64,000 bases of DNA from Tindallia californiensis (GTDB lineage: Bacteria > Bacillota > Clostridia > Peptostreptococcales > Tindalliaceae), in the NCBI RefSeq assembly GCF_900107405.1, contig NZ_FNPV01000001.1, positions 1-64,000 of the forward strand, in the 5' to 3' direction. Each line of letters starts with the position of its first letter. Positions within the stretch are counted from its first letter, which is position 1. A program made the position numbers and the translations under genes. Below the pieces are notes generated by a model. The model had not been told where the DNA came from. It worked only from the letters and a program-made list of their open reading frames with translations, and did no database searches. Below, piece after piece: positions 63,922 to 64,000 of the stretch.

Positions 63922-64000
63922 ATGGCAAAAGTTCATATCGTAACAGACAGCACTAGTGATTTGCCACAGCATATATTGCTCGACCGAAATATACATGTTG
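63922..64000 (+). CDS. DegV family fatty-acid-binding protein, 5' end only
   Basis: The 26 codons visible read MAKVHIVTDSTSDLPQHILL and continue to the window edge. VTDSTSDL is the DegV N-terminal motif; the family binds fatty acids and, as FakB, presents them to the kinase FakA. AAAGGAGG stands before the ATG. The rest of the gene is outside the window. Confidence 0.88.
   Translation, partial: MAKVHIVTDSTSDLPQHILLDRNIHV

Overview
The window comes from a low-G+C, AT-rich Firmicute of class Clostridia. An alkaliphilic or haloalkaliphilic fermenter of the Tindallia/Alkaliphilus/Natronincola kind is my inference. It rests on the stand-alone GrdC-GrdD pair, a K+-dependent membrane pyrophosphatase, an S-box (SAM-I) riboswitch, the smpB-ssrA pair, and a sucrose-phosphate-synthase-like/fructokinase pair resembling that of Halothermothrix. 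Most genes lie on the minus strand.

1-3075 is the right end of an integrated element. It has G+C-rich DNA with an array of hairpins that looks like a large plus-strand structured RNA ending at about 646. It also has a minus-strand phage-type cassette (M15 peptidase, acidic protein, DUF1659, DUF2922, YvrJ) and a truncated tRNA-Thr(GGU) 3' part at 3028-3075 that looks like the attachment-site copy. The YvrJ gene appears to start on ATA behind a perfect Shine-Dalgarno sequence. 3075-4071 holds a PspC/DUF5668 membrane pair. 4072-14838 is a 13-gene minus-strand chemosensory operon: HD-GYP, RsbW-like kinase, STAS, CheA-CheW-REC hybrid, CheW, CheB, CheR, two CheY, three CheX and a REC-PP2C phosphatase. 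Chemotaxis and partner-switching parts are mixed, with no flagellar gene or receptor.

14938-17066 carries a MATE pump and a beta-phosphoglucomutase. 17033-27529 is a LacI-controlled disaccharide operon: regulator, PfkB kinase, sucrose-phosphate-synthase-like GT4, MalF/MalG-type permeases, binding lipoprotein, GH65 phosphorylase and MsmK-type ATPase. A consensus promoter and a palindromic operator lie in front of it. 27718-31445 (plus strand) has OsmC and a serine cluster (class V aminotransferase, SerA, DUF1015). 31469-33906 is an S-box-controlled metY-metA operon whose MetA carries the acetyl-CoA-type Glu111. Then follow a GNAT acetyltransferase and a membrane GDPD.

36411-47782 holds ssrA (tag ADNNYALAA), smpB and a nine-gene nucleoside uptake/salvage operon: BMP lipoprotein, ATPase, two permeases, two nucleoside hydrolases, amidohydrolase, ADP-ribosylglycohydrolase-fold protein and ribokinase. 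47796-59495 holds rnr, a DUF1294 protein, hppA, secG, eno, gpmI, tpiA, pgk and rpoN. The usual cggR-gapA between rpoN and pgk is absent. 59568-62318 is grdD-grdC. trmL, an MBL-fold protein and the start of a DegV gene close the window.

Functional reading: GH65 phosphorylase plus beta-PGM turn imported disaccharide into glucose and glucose-6-phosphate. The nucleoside operon splits nucleosides to base plus ribose and phosphorylates ribose. The metY-metA pair makes homocysteine from acetyl-homoserine under SAM feedback. The chemosensory operon may drive a partner switch rather than, or as well as, a flagellar motor.
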